From contig DNPQ01000174.1 of NCBI GenBank assembly GCA_003501335.1, positions 9,394-14,684 on the forward strand: a stretch of DNA of 5,291 nt. Reading direction: 5' to 3'. Made by a program: the position numbers and the translations under genes. Numbering within the stretch: the stretch's first letter is position 1; each line of letters starts with the position of its first letter. The notes under the pieces were generated by a model, which did not search any database, was not told the origin of the DNA, and saw nothing but the letters and a program-made list of their open reading frames with translations. Below, piece after piece: positions 1-5,291 of the stretch. The stretch comes from Bacillota bacterium. GTDB taxonomy: Bacteria > Bacillota > UBA4882 > UBA8346.

Positions 1-469
1 CCCCAAACTTTCGATAAAAATCAGCCTCGAACGGTAATACGGCCAATAATAATTTTACCCGCTGGCTCAGCTTAACAGCTCTGCTTTGCCAATAGCCCCA
101 GGCTGACGGGGAGAACATGCAGACTACGGGTATTCCCAATTCTTTGGCCTCTTTAGCGACTTTTAAATTAAAACCGCCGGAATCAAGCCAAATGACCACA
201 TCGGGGCGGCGCTGTTTCCACTGACCCTTAATCATTTTGATTAACCGGGATGCTTTGGTTAAATTTTTTAATGCCTCGGTAAATCCTACAGTACTTCCCC
301 TGGTCGGATCAAAGATGACTTCCATTCCGGCCTCAGCCATTTTGCTGCCCCCTATACCATAAAAAAGCGCCTCCGGAAACAACTTTTTCAGTTCCATCAA
401 TAAAACTGCGCCGTGCATATCTCCGGAAAATTCCCAGGTTGATAAGAAAACAACCGGCTTTTTCATCAT
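1..469 (-). CDS. LpxB-like lipid A disaccharide synthase family protein (3' part beyond window)
   Basis: The visible 156 residues match the N-terminal half of lipid A disaccharide synthase (LpxB, glycosyltransferase family 19), which joins UDP-diacylglucosamine to lipid X at the inner membrane in lipid A synthesis. Visible landmarks in family order: WEFSGDMHGA at 12-21 (LpxB GExSGD), GIGG at 38-41, VGFTEAL at 61-67 (LpxB MGxxEVL), RPDVVIWLDSGGFN at 88-101 (LpxB PDVxxxIDxPxFN), SPSAWGYW at 120-127 (LpxB SPxxWAWR) and LLAVLPFEADFY at 141-152. Several usually constant positions are changed: GE to WE, P to G before FN, and R to W after the SPxxW motif. It may therefore be a paralogue acting on another glycolipid. 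ATG at 469 is followed by a second ATG at 466; AAGGAG at 480-475 lies 5 nt from the first and 8 nt from the second, so either could be used. No signal peptide is seen, consistent with a cytoplasmic peripheral enzyme. The family is fairly secure; the exact reaction is not. The gene continues past the left edge. Confidence 0.8.
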   Translation of the reverse strand, partial: MMKKPVVFLSTWEFSGDMHGAVLLMELKKLFPEALFYGIGGSKMAEAGMEVIFDPTRGSTVGFTEALKNLTKASRLIKMIKGQWKQRRPDVVIWLDSGGFNLKVAKEAKELGIPVVCMFSPSAWGYWQSRAVKLSQRVKLLLAVLPFEADFYRKFG

Positions 470-523
470 TCTTGCTCCTTATATACAAAATCATTATCCA
501 AACAATTCTCGACAATCGCCCGA

Positions 524-540
524 ATTCCTTGTCAGGGAAT
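524..540. promoter_or_regulatory. 17-bp near-perfect palindrome, possible operator
   Basis: ATTCCTTGTCAGGGAAT reads almost identically on both strands: seven of eight arm pairs are Watson-Crick, one is T-G, and there is a single central base. It lies 55 nt upstream of the LpxB-like start codon and 23 nt downstream of a weak candidate -10 element. That position would suit a repressor operator or a small 5'-UTR hairpin. No regulator family is recognised, and a chance palindrome is possible. Confidence 0.3.
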
Positions 541-562
541 CTCTTTTATTGCGGACTTGTTT

Positions 563-592
563 AGTATTCCGTTTACCAGGACACCCAATCAA
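563..592 (-). promoter_or_regulatory. Weak candidate promoter for the LpxB-like gene
   Basis: On the minus strand TTGATT (592-587) is followed after 18 nt by AATACT (568-563). Each matches the housekeeping sigma consensus at four of six positions. Transcription would start near 556, giving a leader of about 87 nt that contains the palindrome at 524-540. The terminator upstream (649-612) implies that the LpxB-like gene needs its own promoter, but other AT-rich sites in 480-510 could serve equally well. Confidence 0.22.
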
Positions 593-611
593 AGTTTAAA
601 TCATTCAATGA

Positions 612-649
612 TAAAACAAATAACCCCAGGTCCATTTAATAACCTGGGG
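612..649 (-). terminator. Rho-independent terminator of the phytase-like gene
   Basis: The minus strand reads CCCCAGGT, a 10-nt loop, then ACCTGGGG (stem arms 649-642 and 631-624), a perfect GC-rich 8-bp stem. It is followed directly by the T-rich run TTATTTGTTTTA. It begins 77 nt past the stop codon of the phytase-like gene. The plus-strand side has no T tract, so it should act on minus-strand transcription only and isolates the LpxB-like gene from the upstream unit. Confidence 0.75.
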
Positions 650-726
650 CATTCATGAAAGACTTCATTAAATTTCCAGACACGTAAAATCCAATTTGGT
701 TTAAAATATTGATTCTATTTCATGCC

Positions 727-2073
727 TTAGGGACGAAAGGTAACTCCATTTTTGAGTTTCAATGCTTGAAACTCCGGCAAAGTACTTGGCGAAACGGCAA
801 AAGCAAAGATATAATCGGGATAGGTGTCCGAAAAATCATTATCGTTGGTTGCCAGTAATAAATGGCGTCCGTCGGGTAAATCGGGACCAAAAGCATACCC
901 TTCGATTTTATCCGGCATTCCAGCCGAGGTTGTAAAAGGCTTCGCCGCATTAAGTATTGCTCCAATATCGGCAAATAATTTCTTTTGCAATGGTACAAAT
1001 CTGGAAGCAACATCGCTATCACTGACGGGTAATGACGCCATTGACGATACATCCATCGGTTTCTCAGACTGTTTAAAATCAACCAAATACAACAATTTAA
1101 CGCCTTTGGGGCCACCGACTCCGTCACGTTCATCCACTAGAAACTGGTGATCGTTAACGGCCAGGATCTCGGAAATTGCTGTTTTTGCTGAATCAAGCCG
1201 GTACATCAATTGTTTGGGGGCCGTTTTGGGATTTGCTAAATCATATACTAAAAAGCGGGAAAATTTACCCTGTAACCCGCCATCCTGGATTAAGGCGCCC
1301 TGTAAAGCAATGACTAAAACTTTTCCATCCGGACTGATTGCCAGTCCTTCTCCACCCCGGTTGGTATAACGGCCGGAAGTATTATTTTTCATCTCTTCAG
1401 CCAAGGTAGCCCCTTGATGAGTTATGAGGAAAGCAGCTGGGACTTCCAAACTCCCAATTTTCTGGCCCTTTTGATTAAAGTGATCAATATAGGGACCATA
1501 TTCATCACTAGTCCAAACAGTCCCATCCGGTGCGACCCGGATGCCCTCGGTATCTCTGCGTAAATTAGTGTCCTCATTGGTCCCGAAAGCCGTACTAATT
1601 CCAATCAACTGACGGCCTTTTTCATTCTTAAGTAGTGAAGTACCCTTCAATTGAACGGCCACTTCAAAATGATTGTCCGCTGACTTTTTCAGCGCAATGT
1701 CGGCTATTTGAAAACGGTTGGCATAAGAAGTTGTATTATCGACAGCTTCGCCATTTTTATACTGAATTTTATTGGGACCGCGATCCGCCAAAAGTACATA
1801 ACGATCTTGATATCCCGTATAGGCTATCGCCGATCCAAAACCGTCAAAGGAATCTTGGTAGCTGACGCCATCCTCCAACAGGGTATGAGGTAGCCCCGAA
1901 AGATCCTGGGCAGCCTTATCGCCTCCGCCGGTAATAGCCGCCAGGCCTAAAAATTCCACTTGGTCTTGAGCTTCCACTGCCGGCATCACATATCCGCTTA
2001 TCATCATGATTCCCAGTACAAAGATAACACCCATCCTTACATTGAAAGCATTCAAACTTAATCTTTTGTCCAA
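727..2073 (-). CDS. Secreted 'esterase-like activity of phytase' family protein
   Basis: A protein of 448 residues resembling the phytase-like esterase family (Pfam PF13449, COG4222), whose members are exported proteins with predicted beta-propeller folds and poorly defined phosphoesterase or esterase activity. The start is taken as TTG at 2073 because AGGAGG (2087-2082) lies exactly 8 nt upstream; the reading frame stays open further upstream, but no comparable ribosome binding site is seen there. From this start the N-terminus is a classical signal peptide: MDKRLSL with basic residues, a hydrophobic stretch at about 15-31, and a likely signal peptidase I cleavage after VEA at residue 35. 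No lipobox cysteine is seen, so export as a soluble protein is expected. Family-type motifs follow: FDGFGSAIAY near 76-85, LADRGPN near 95-101, EGIRVAPDGTVWTSDEYGPY at 176-195 and NRGGEGLAISPDG at 238-250. The acidic DEYGPY and GGEG loops may bind metal or substrate, but this is inference. It is probably a single-gene unit, with a possible -10 upstream and a strong terminator downstream. Substrate unknown. Confidence 0.85.
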   Translation of the reverse strand: MDKRLSLNAFNVRMGVIFVLGIMMISGYVMPAVEAQDQVEFLGLAAITGGGDKAAQDLSGLPHTLLEDGVSYQDSFDGFGSAIAYTGYQDRYVLLADRGPNKIQYKNGEAVDNTTSYANRFQIADIALKKSADNHFEVAVQLKGTSLLKNEKGRQLIGISTAFGTNEDTNLRRDTEGIRVAPDGTVWTSDEYGPYIDHFNQKGQKIGSLEVPAAFLITHQGATLAEEMKNNTSGRYTNRGGEGLAISPDGKVLVIALQGALIQDGGLQGKFSRFLVYDLANPKTAPKQLMYRLDSAKTAISEILAVNDHQFLVDERDGVGGPKGVKLLYLVDFKQSEKPMDVSSMASLPVSDSDVASRFVPLQKKLFADIGAILNAAKPFTTSAGMPDKIEGYAFGPDLPDGRHLLLATNDNDFSDTYPDYIFAFAVSPSTLPEFQALKLKNGVTFRP

Positions 2074-2081
2074 TATTCTTA

Positions 2082-2087
2082 CCTCCT
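2082..2087 (-). promoter_or_regulatory. Ribosome binding site fixing a TTG start
   Basis: AGGAGG on the minus strand sits 8 nt before TTG at 2073-2071. It decides the start of the phytase-like gene, giving a proper signal peptide; starting at TTG 2130 would add 19 residues, and starting at the internal ATG 2034 would remove the basic N-region. Confidence 0.8.
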
Positions 2088-2116
2088 GATATTCAATAAT
2101 GCTTAATTTCCTTTTT

Positions 2117-2122
2117 ATTATA
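2117..2122 (-). promoter_or_regulatory. Candidate -10 element of the phytase-like gene
   Basis: A perfect TATAAT occurs on the minus strand 43 nt before the chosen TTG start, predicting a leader of about 37 nt. The hexamer 17 nt further upstream (AAATAC) is a poor -35 match, so the promoter may be weak or activator-dependent. The TTAAACTTTG sequence at 2137-2128 lies directly upstream. Confidence 0.4.
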
Positions 2123-2237
2123 TTGGACAAAGTTTAAGAGTATTTTATGTAATCTTTAACTCTAAATGTCATCACGCATCTTGCTTCTATGGCTCAATTG
2201 GCAATCGTTTCAAACTGATTTAAAATCCCTTCTTAAC

Positions 2238-2600
2238 TTATACCCTTTCCAGATTCTTGGTGGCGATGATGTCGGCTCCGGTGTTCAGGATATTTTTTAC
2301 GATAACTTGACCCGCCTCTATTGGGGCTGTCACTTCGATTTTTCCCAAGTAAACCATACATCCTTTGATCATCGTTTTTGAAATGGGCCGGGTGGTCCTG
2401 ACAGAAAGTAACGGGTACATAGCCCTTCTGATCATAACCGTTGTGGTAAGCATCCGGACCGGATGAGTACATTCATTTCGGGCGTAGTCCACTCCTTTAG
2501 GGCAGGAATTGCCGGTTACCTCTATAACTTGACCTTCTTCCAGTACCGCAACCAGGCGACACCCCATGGGACATCCAATACAAATCAACTCATGATTCAT
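2238..2600 (-). CDS. DUF1667 cysteine-motif protein, partner of the flavoprotein dehydrogenase
   Basis: This 120-residue protein matches the DUF1667 family (COG3862). The N-terminus carries CIGCPMGC (Cys7, Cys10, Cys14) and NSCPKG (Cys33), a spacing recalling the iron-sulfur segment at the start of molybdopterin oxidoreductases. A [4Fe-4S] or other metal site is therefore likely but not shown. Further family-type blocks are YARNE at 39-43, HPVRMLTTTV at 46-55, VRTTRPISK at 67-75 and NTGADIIATKN at 106-116. Its ATG overlaps the stop of the preceding flavoprotein as ATGA (2600-2597), indicating translational coupling and equimolar synthesis. Members of this family commonly lie beside GlpA-like and NADH-oxidase-like flavoproteins in anaerobes, as here, so a role as a small electron-transfer or assembly subunit is inferred. 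It has no signal peptide or membrane segment, unlike what would be expected of a GlpC-type anchor. It is the last gene of the visible operon. Its biochemical role is undefined. Confidence 0.88.
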   Translation of the reverse strand: MNHELICIGCPMGCRLVAVLEEGQVIEVTGNSCPKGVDYARNECTHPVRMLTTTVMIRRAMYPLLSVRTTRPISKTMIKGCMVYLGKIEVTAPIEAGQVIVKNILNTGADIIATKNLERV

Positions 2601-3868
2601 TTTGATTTCCCTTCTTCCGCCACTTCTATGGTTAAAGAATCCGGCTCTGCATTCGCTAGTAGCGTTTCCTTTCTTAGCGTGATCATTTGCATTTCTCCCG
2701 GCACCATAATCAGTTTTTTGCTGGATTGTAAAACCCGATCCGCCGTTGCCACATTGAGTCTGGCATTTTTATAAATATTTTGGACCCTGAGATATAAAGT
2801 GAGTTGTTCTGCTATATTCTCGGGGTGAATACGCTGAGGGACGACAGAGGCAATCCCCCTGCCATTGATTAGCTTGATGCCCCGGGCCTTTGGCTGCGTC
2901 TGCTCCAACACATAAAATGCAGCATTTTTGCCGGCTAACTCACTCTCTTTCGTGACATTATCAGCCAAATCGTGGACATGCACCACATTTCCACAGGCAA
3001 ATATGCCCTTTACCGAAGATTCCATCATTTCATCTACCACCGGACCGCCGGTCAGGGGATCAATTTCCAGATGAACCTTTTTGGATAATTCATTTTCAGG
3101 AATCAGCCCCACCGATAAAAGTAAGGTGTCACAAGGAAGCTCTTGTTCGGTCTCCGGGAGCGGTCTGCGGTTTTCATCCACTTTAGCGAAGCGGACTCCG
3201 GTAACCCGCTTCCTGCCATGAATTTGGGTCACCGTATGACTAAAAAACAAAGGAATATCAAAATCCTGCAAACATTGAACGATATTCCGGGTCAAGCCGC
3301 TGGAATACGGCAATATTTCGATGACCGCCTTAACCTGGGCTCCTTCAAGTGTAAGACGCCTGGCCATAATCAAGCCGATATCCCCCGACCCCAAAATCAC
3401 GATTTCTTTTCCCGGCATATATCCTTCCATATTCACAAAACGCTGGGCCGTGCCTGCCGTAAAAATTCCAGCCGGGCGCATACCAGGAATGTTAATCGCC
3501 CCACGGCTTCTTTCCCGGCAACCCATACATAGTACAATGGCTTTGGCCTTAATCTCCAACAGTCCATCTTCCCTATTAACCGCGATAACTCTCTTCCCGT
3601 CCGTAATGTCAATGACCATCGTATTTAATTTATACTCAATTCCGTAATGCTTGATTTTATCGATAAACCGCAATGCATATTCGGGTCCGCTAAGTTCTTC
3701 CTTAAAATAGAACAAGCCAAAACCGTTATGGATGCATTGCTGAAGAATGCCCCCAAGCTCCCGATCCCGTTCAATCACCAAAATACTCCGGACACCTTGT
3801 TCATAGGCGGCGATGGCGGCGGCCAATCCGGCGGGTCCCGAACCGATAACGACTATCTCATAGTCCAC
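2597..3868 (-). CDS. FAD/NAD(P)-dependent oxidoreductase (second flavoprotein of GlpA-like complex)
   Basis: A 423-residue flavoprotein of the pyridine nucleotide-disulfide oxidoreductase fold (Pyr_redox_2, COG0446 type). It has an FAD-binding VVIGSGPAGLAAAIAA at 6-21, the block GGILQQCIHNGFGLFYFKEE at 39-58, a CMGCRERSRG motif at 114-123 closing the first FAD part, a second dinucleotide fold with VILGSGDIGLIMARR at 157-171, and the FAD-contact GIFACGNVVHVHDLADNV at 288-305. The remaining C-terminal segment of about 100 residues has no recognised motif and no BFD-type cysteine cluster. GTG at 3868 is chosen because AAGGAGG lies 8 nt upstream. An in-frame TTG at 3886 would put this ribosome binding site inside the coding region. 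The start overlaps the previous gene by 11 nt and the end overlaps the DUF1667 gene by 4 nt. It probably passes electrons between NAD(P)H or another carrier and the dehydrogenase subunit, like the second flavoprotein of GlpABC-type systems. Substrate and acceptor are inferred, not visible. Confidence 0.88.
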   Translation of the reverse strand: MDYEIVVIGSGPAGLAAAIAAYEQGVRSILVIERDRELGGILQQCIHNGFGLFYFKEELSGPEYALRFIDKIKHYGIEYKLNTMVIDITDGKRVIAVNREDGLLEIKAKAIVLCMGCRERSRGAINIPGMRPAGIFTAGTAQRFVNMEGYMPGKEIVILGSGDIGLIMARRLTLEGAQVKAVIEILPYSSGLTRNIVQCLQDFDIPLFFSHTVTQIHGRKRVTGVRFAKVDENRRPLPETEQELPCDTLLLSVGLIPENELSKKVHLEIDPLTGGPVVDEMMESSVKGIFACGNVVHVHDLADNVTKESELAGKNAAFYVLEQTQPKARGIKLINGRGIASVVPQRIHPENIAEQLTLYLRVQNIYKNARLNVATADRVLQSSKKLIMVPGEMQMITLRKETLLANAEPDSLTIEVAEEGKSK

Positions 3869-5291
3869 CGGAAATCCCTCCTTCAAGCTTTTCAGCTTTG
3901 GTCTTACTATCTAGTATTAAAGAATCATGGCCGCATTTCGTCACTTGATTGAGGGGTATTTTGAGTTCCCGCGCCAAAATCTCCGCCACGCGCGGAGTAC
4001 AAAACCCTCCTTGGCATCTTCCGGCCCCCGTCCTTACCCTGCGTTTTAGGGCATCCAGATTGTGCGCTCCCAGCGGCCGATGAATCGCATCCAAGATCTC
4101 CCCTTCAGTAATCGTTTCGCAACGGCAGATAACCTTAGCGTAGGCAGGATTTGTTTGAATCAAATCCCGTTGCTCCGCTTGATTCAATTCACGAAACCGA
4201 ACGGAAGGTTGCTGCTTGGGGTTGAATTTATTCCTCACTTTCATTGCCAACCCTTGACTTTCTAAAATCTGCGATACCATTTTCGCGATGGCGGGTGCGG
4301 CAGTAAGTCCAGGCGACTCAATTCCGGCTATATTGACAAATCCTTTAGCCTTTTCCGAGGGGCCGATAATAAAATCATTCGTGTCCGGTACTGCTCTGAG
4401 TCCTGCAAAAGAAGTTATAATCTTGGACGTCTGAATACCGGGGACCAGTCTTTTGGCGCCAACGATAACTTGTTGCAATCCCTCGGCCGTGGTCGCAGTA
4501 TCATCCTTATCATTAATATCCATTGCAGTGGGGCCGATTAATAGATTCCCATCTACCGTAGGTGTCACCAGGATCCCTTTCCCCATTTTCGTGGGAACTG
4601 TAAAAATAACCGCTTGAGCCAGATAACCTTGTTCTTTATCCAGAATGCAATATTCTCCCTTGCGGGGTTGAATCGAAAACCCTTCTCCGCCAACCATACG
4701 ATGAATTTGATCCCCAAATACTCCGGCGGCGTTCACCACATATTTCGACTCAAACCGACCCCGGTTGGTATAAATAATGAAATGATTATCACCCCGTACT
4801 TGAATAGCGGCAACTTCTGTATCCAGGCTAAACTTCACTCCGTTCTCGAAAGCATTCTCCGCTGTGGCAATAGTCAGAGTAAACGGGCACACAATCCCGG
4901 TTGTTTCGGCAGATAATGCTGCCACCGCTTCTTTCGAAATATAGGGTTCCCGCTTTCGAAGTTCCTGCTGGTCAATGATTTTCATTTGGCTAACGCTATT
5001 GGTGATACCCTGATGGTAAAGGGTTTCTAAGAATGGTATTTCTTCCCTGTCAAAAGCCACCACCAGTGAACCGACACGTCGAAAAGGCACATCCAGCTCC
5101 CGGCTGATTTGGGGGTACATTTCATTGCCCTCAACATTCAACTTGGCTTTTAAAGTACCCGATTTCGGATCATATCCGGCATGAATGATAGCGCTGTTAC
5201 TTTTCGATGTCCCAGAGGCCACATCGGATTCTTGTTCTAAAAGCAGCGTTTTGAGTCGGTATCGCGATATCTCCCGGGCCACGCTGCAGCC
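3858..5291 (-). CDS. GlpA-like FAD-dependent dehydrogenase with BFD [2Fe-2S] domain (5' end beyond window)
   Basis: The visible 477 residues form a D-amino-acid-oxidase-type FAD domain (DAO, COG0579) followed by a BFD-like [2Fe-2S] domain, the same order as in the anaerobic glycerol-3-phosphate dehydrogenase subunit GlpA. The reading frame is open to the right edge and begins GCSVAREISRY, the end of the N-terminal FAD-binding GxGxxG loop, so about 15 residues including the start are missing; GTG at 5282 is an internal valine codon. Visible landmarks (numbered from the edge) are SGTSKSNSAIIHAGYD at 26-41, VVNAAGVFGDQIH at 185-197, AGLRAVPDTNDFIIGPS at 296-312 and IAGIESPGLTAAPAIA at 321-336. 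Near the C-terminus, CRC at 389-391 and CQGGFC at 426-431 supply four cysteines for the [2Fe-2S] cluster. The likely role is oxidation of glycerol 3-phosphate or a related 2-hydroxy compound with transfer to the downstream flavoprotein. COG0579 also contains L-2-hydroxyglutarate oxidases, but those usually lack the iron-sulfur domain. It is the first visible gene of the operon. Confidence 0.87.
   Translation of the reverse strand, partial: GCSVAREISRYRLKTLLLEQESDVASGTSKSNSAIIHAGYDPKSGTLKAKLNVEGNEMYPQISRELDVPFRRVGSLVVAFDREEIPFLETLYHQGITNSVSQMKIIDQQELRKREPYISKEAVAALSAETTGIVCPFTLTIATAENAFENGVKFSLDTEVAAIQVRGDNHFIIYTNRGRFESKYVVNAAGVFGDQIHRMVGGEGFSIQPRKGEYCILDKEQGYLAQAVIFTVPTKMGKGILVTPTVDGNLLIGPTAMDINDKDDTATTAEGLQQVIVGAKRLVPGIQTSKIITSFAGLRAVPDTNDFIIGPSEKAKGFVNIAGIESPGLTAAPAIAKMVSQILESQGLAMKVRNKFNPKQQPSVRFRELNQAEQRDLIQTNPAYAKVICRCETITEGEILDAIHRPLGAHNLDALKRRVRTGAGRCQGGFCTPRVAEILARELKIPLNQVTKCGHDSLILDSKTKAEKLEGGISGGL
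3869..3882 (-). promoter_or_regulatory. Ribosome binding site inside the upstream gene fixing a GTG start
   Basis: AAGGAGG (3883-3877) followed by 8 nt precedes GTG at 3868-3866. The site lies in the last codons of the GlpA-like gene, so ribosomes finishing that gene at 3858 are placed next to it, a typical arrangement for coupled re-initiation. Confidence 0.7.

Noticed and set aside
333..515. Minus-strand 60-codon reading frame covering the LpxB-like start
   Set aside because: It lies out of frame over the LpxB-like gene, which has a matching ribosome binding site and clear family motifs; the frame has no recognisable product.
824..1150. Plus-strand reading frames opposite the phytase-like gene (also 1635-1865 and 1708-1893)
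   Set aside because: Antisense to a well-supported gene, with no ribosome binding site or family resemblance.
2074..2130. TTG at 2130 as start of the phytase-like gene
   Set aside because: It overlaps the candidate -10 region, lacks a ribosome binding site and would place 19 extra residues before the signal peptide; TTG at 2073 has AGGAGG at 8 nt.
2131..2237. Terminator after the DUF1667 gene
   Set aside because: No stem of useful length followed by a T tract was found on the minus strand; only short 4-bp matches such as AGAG/CTCT are present, so read-through into the phytase-like gene cannot be excluded.
3869..3886. TTG at 3886 as start of the second flavoprotein
   Set aside because: The strong AAGGAGG would then lie within the gene; GTG at 3868 is correctly spaced and places the FAD motif at the usual distance from the N-terminus.
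2166..3952. Plus-strand reading frames across the DUF1667 and second flavoprotein genes (2166-2381, 2463-2774, 3143-3532, 3321-3647, 3647-3952)
   Set aside because: All mirror real minus-strand genes, and none shows a plausible protein family or start signal.
4062..4916. Plus-strand reading frames 4062-4265 and 4614-4916
   Set aside because: Antisense to the GlpA-like gene, with no supporting signals.
5280..5282. GTG at 5282 as start of the GlpA-like gene
   Set aside because: The frame is open to the edge and the preceding residues Gly-Cys-Ser fit the FAD-binding loop, so the true start lies outside the window.
1..5291. tRNA, rRNA, CRISPR arrays, transposons, or a novel defence or mobile system
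   Set aside because: No cloverleaf, spaced direct repeats, terminal inverted repeats or transposase motifs were seen; the window is filled by recognisable metabolic and envelope families.

Overview
The window is a compact bacterial segment of moderate GC in which every supported gene lies on the minus strand. Purine-rich Shine-Dalgarno sequences (AGGAGG, AAGGAG), GTG and TTG starts fixed by well-spaced ribosome binding sites, and the gene families point to an anaerobic or fermentative member of the Bacillota (Clostridia-like, possibly Negativicutes or a related lineage). An LpxB-type lipid A disaccharide synthase relative suggests, without proving, a diderm cell envelope. The assignment is inferred from protein family resemblance recalled from memory, not from a search.

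Layout in the direction of transcription, right to left. (1) 5291-3858: a GlpA-like FAD-dependent dehydrogenase with a C-terminal BFD-type [2Fe-2S] domain; its first residues lie beyond the right edge. (2) 3868-2597: a second flavoprotein with two nucleotide-binding folds (pyridine nucleotide-disulfide oxidoreductase type). (3) 2600-2238: a small cysteine-motif protein of the DUF1667 family. These three overlap by 11 and 4 nt and form one translationally coupled operon, probably encoding a multi-subunit flavin/iron-sulfur dehydrogenase of the anaerobic glycerol-3-phosphate dehydrogenase type. No GlpC-like subunit is seen. (4) After 164 nt containing a possible promoter, 2073-727 encodes a secreted protein of the 'esterase-like activity of phytase' family, closed by a good Rho-independent terminator at 649-612. 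(5) After a 257-nt intergenic region, 469-1 encodes the N-terminal 156 residues of a divergent LpxB-like glycosyltransferase that runs off the left edge.

The three units (dehydrogenase operon, exported hydrolase-like protein, LpxB-like protein) look independently transcribed and have no obvious shared pathway. Polyol-phosphate metabolism is a possible loose link between the dehydrogenase and a phosphate-ester-type exported enzyme, but this is speculation. I saw no RNA genes, mobile elements, CRISPR arrays or convincing plus-strand genes. The window looks like ordinary core or metabolic sequence; the most interesting points are the divergent LpxB-like motifs and the dehydrogenase trio with its DUF1667 partner.
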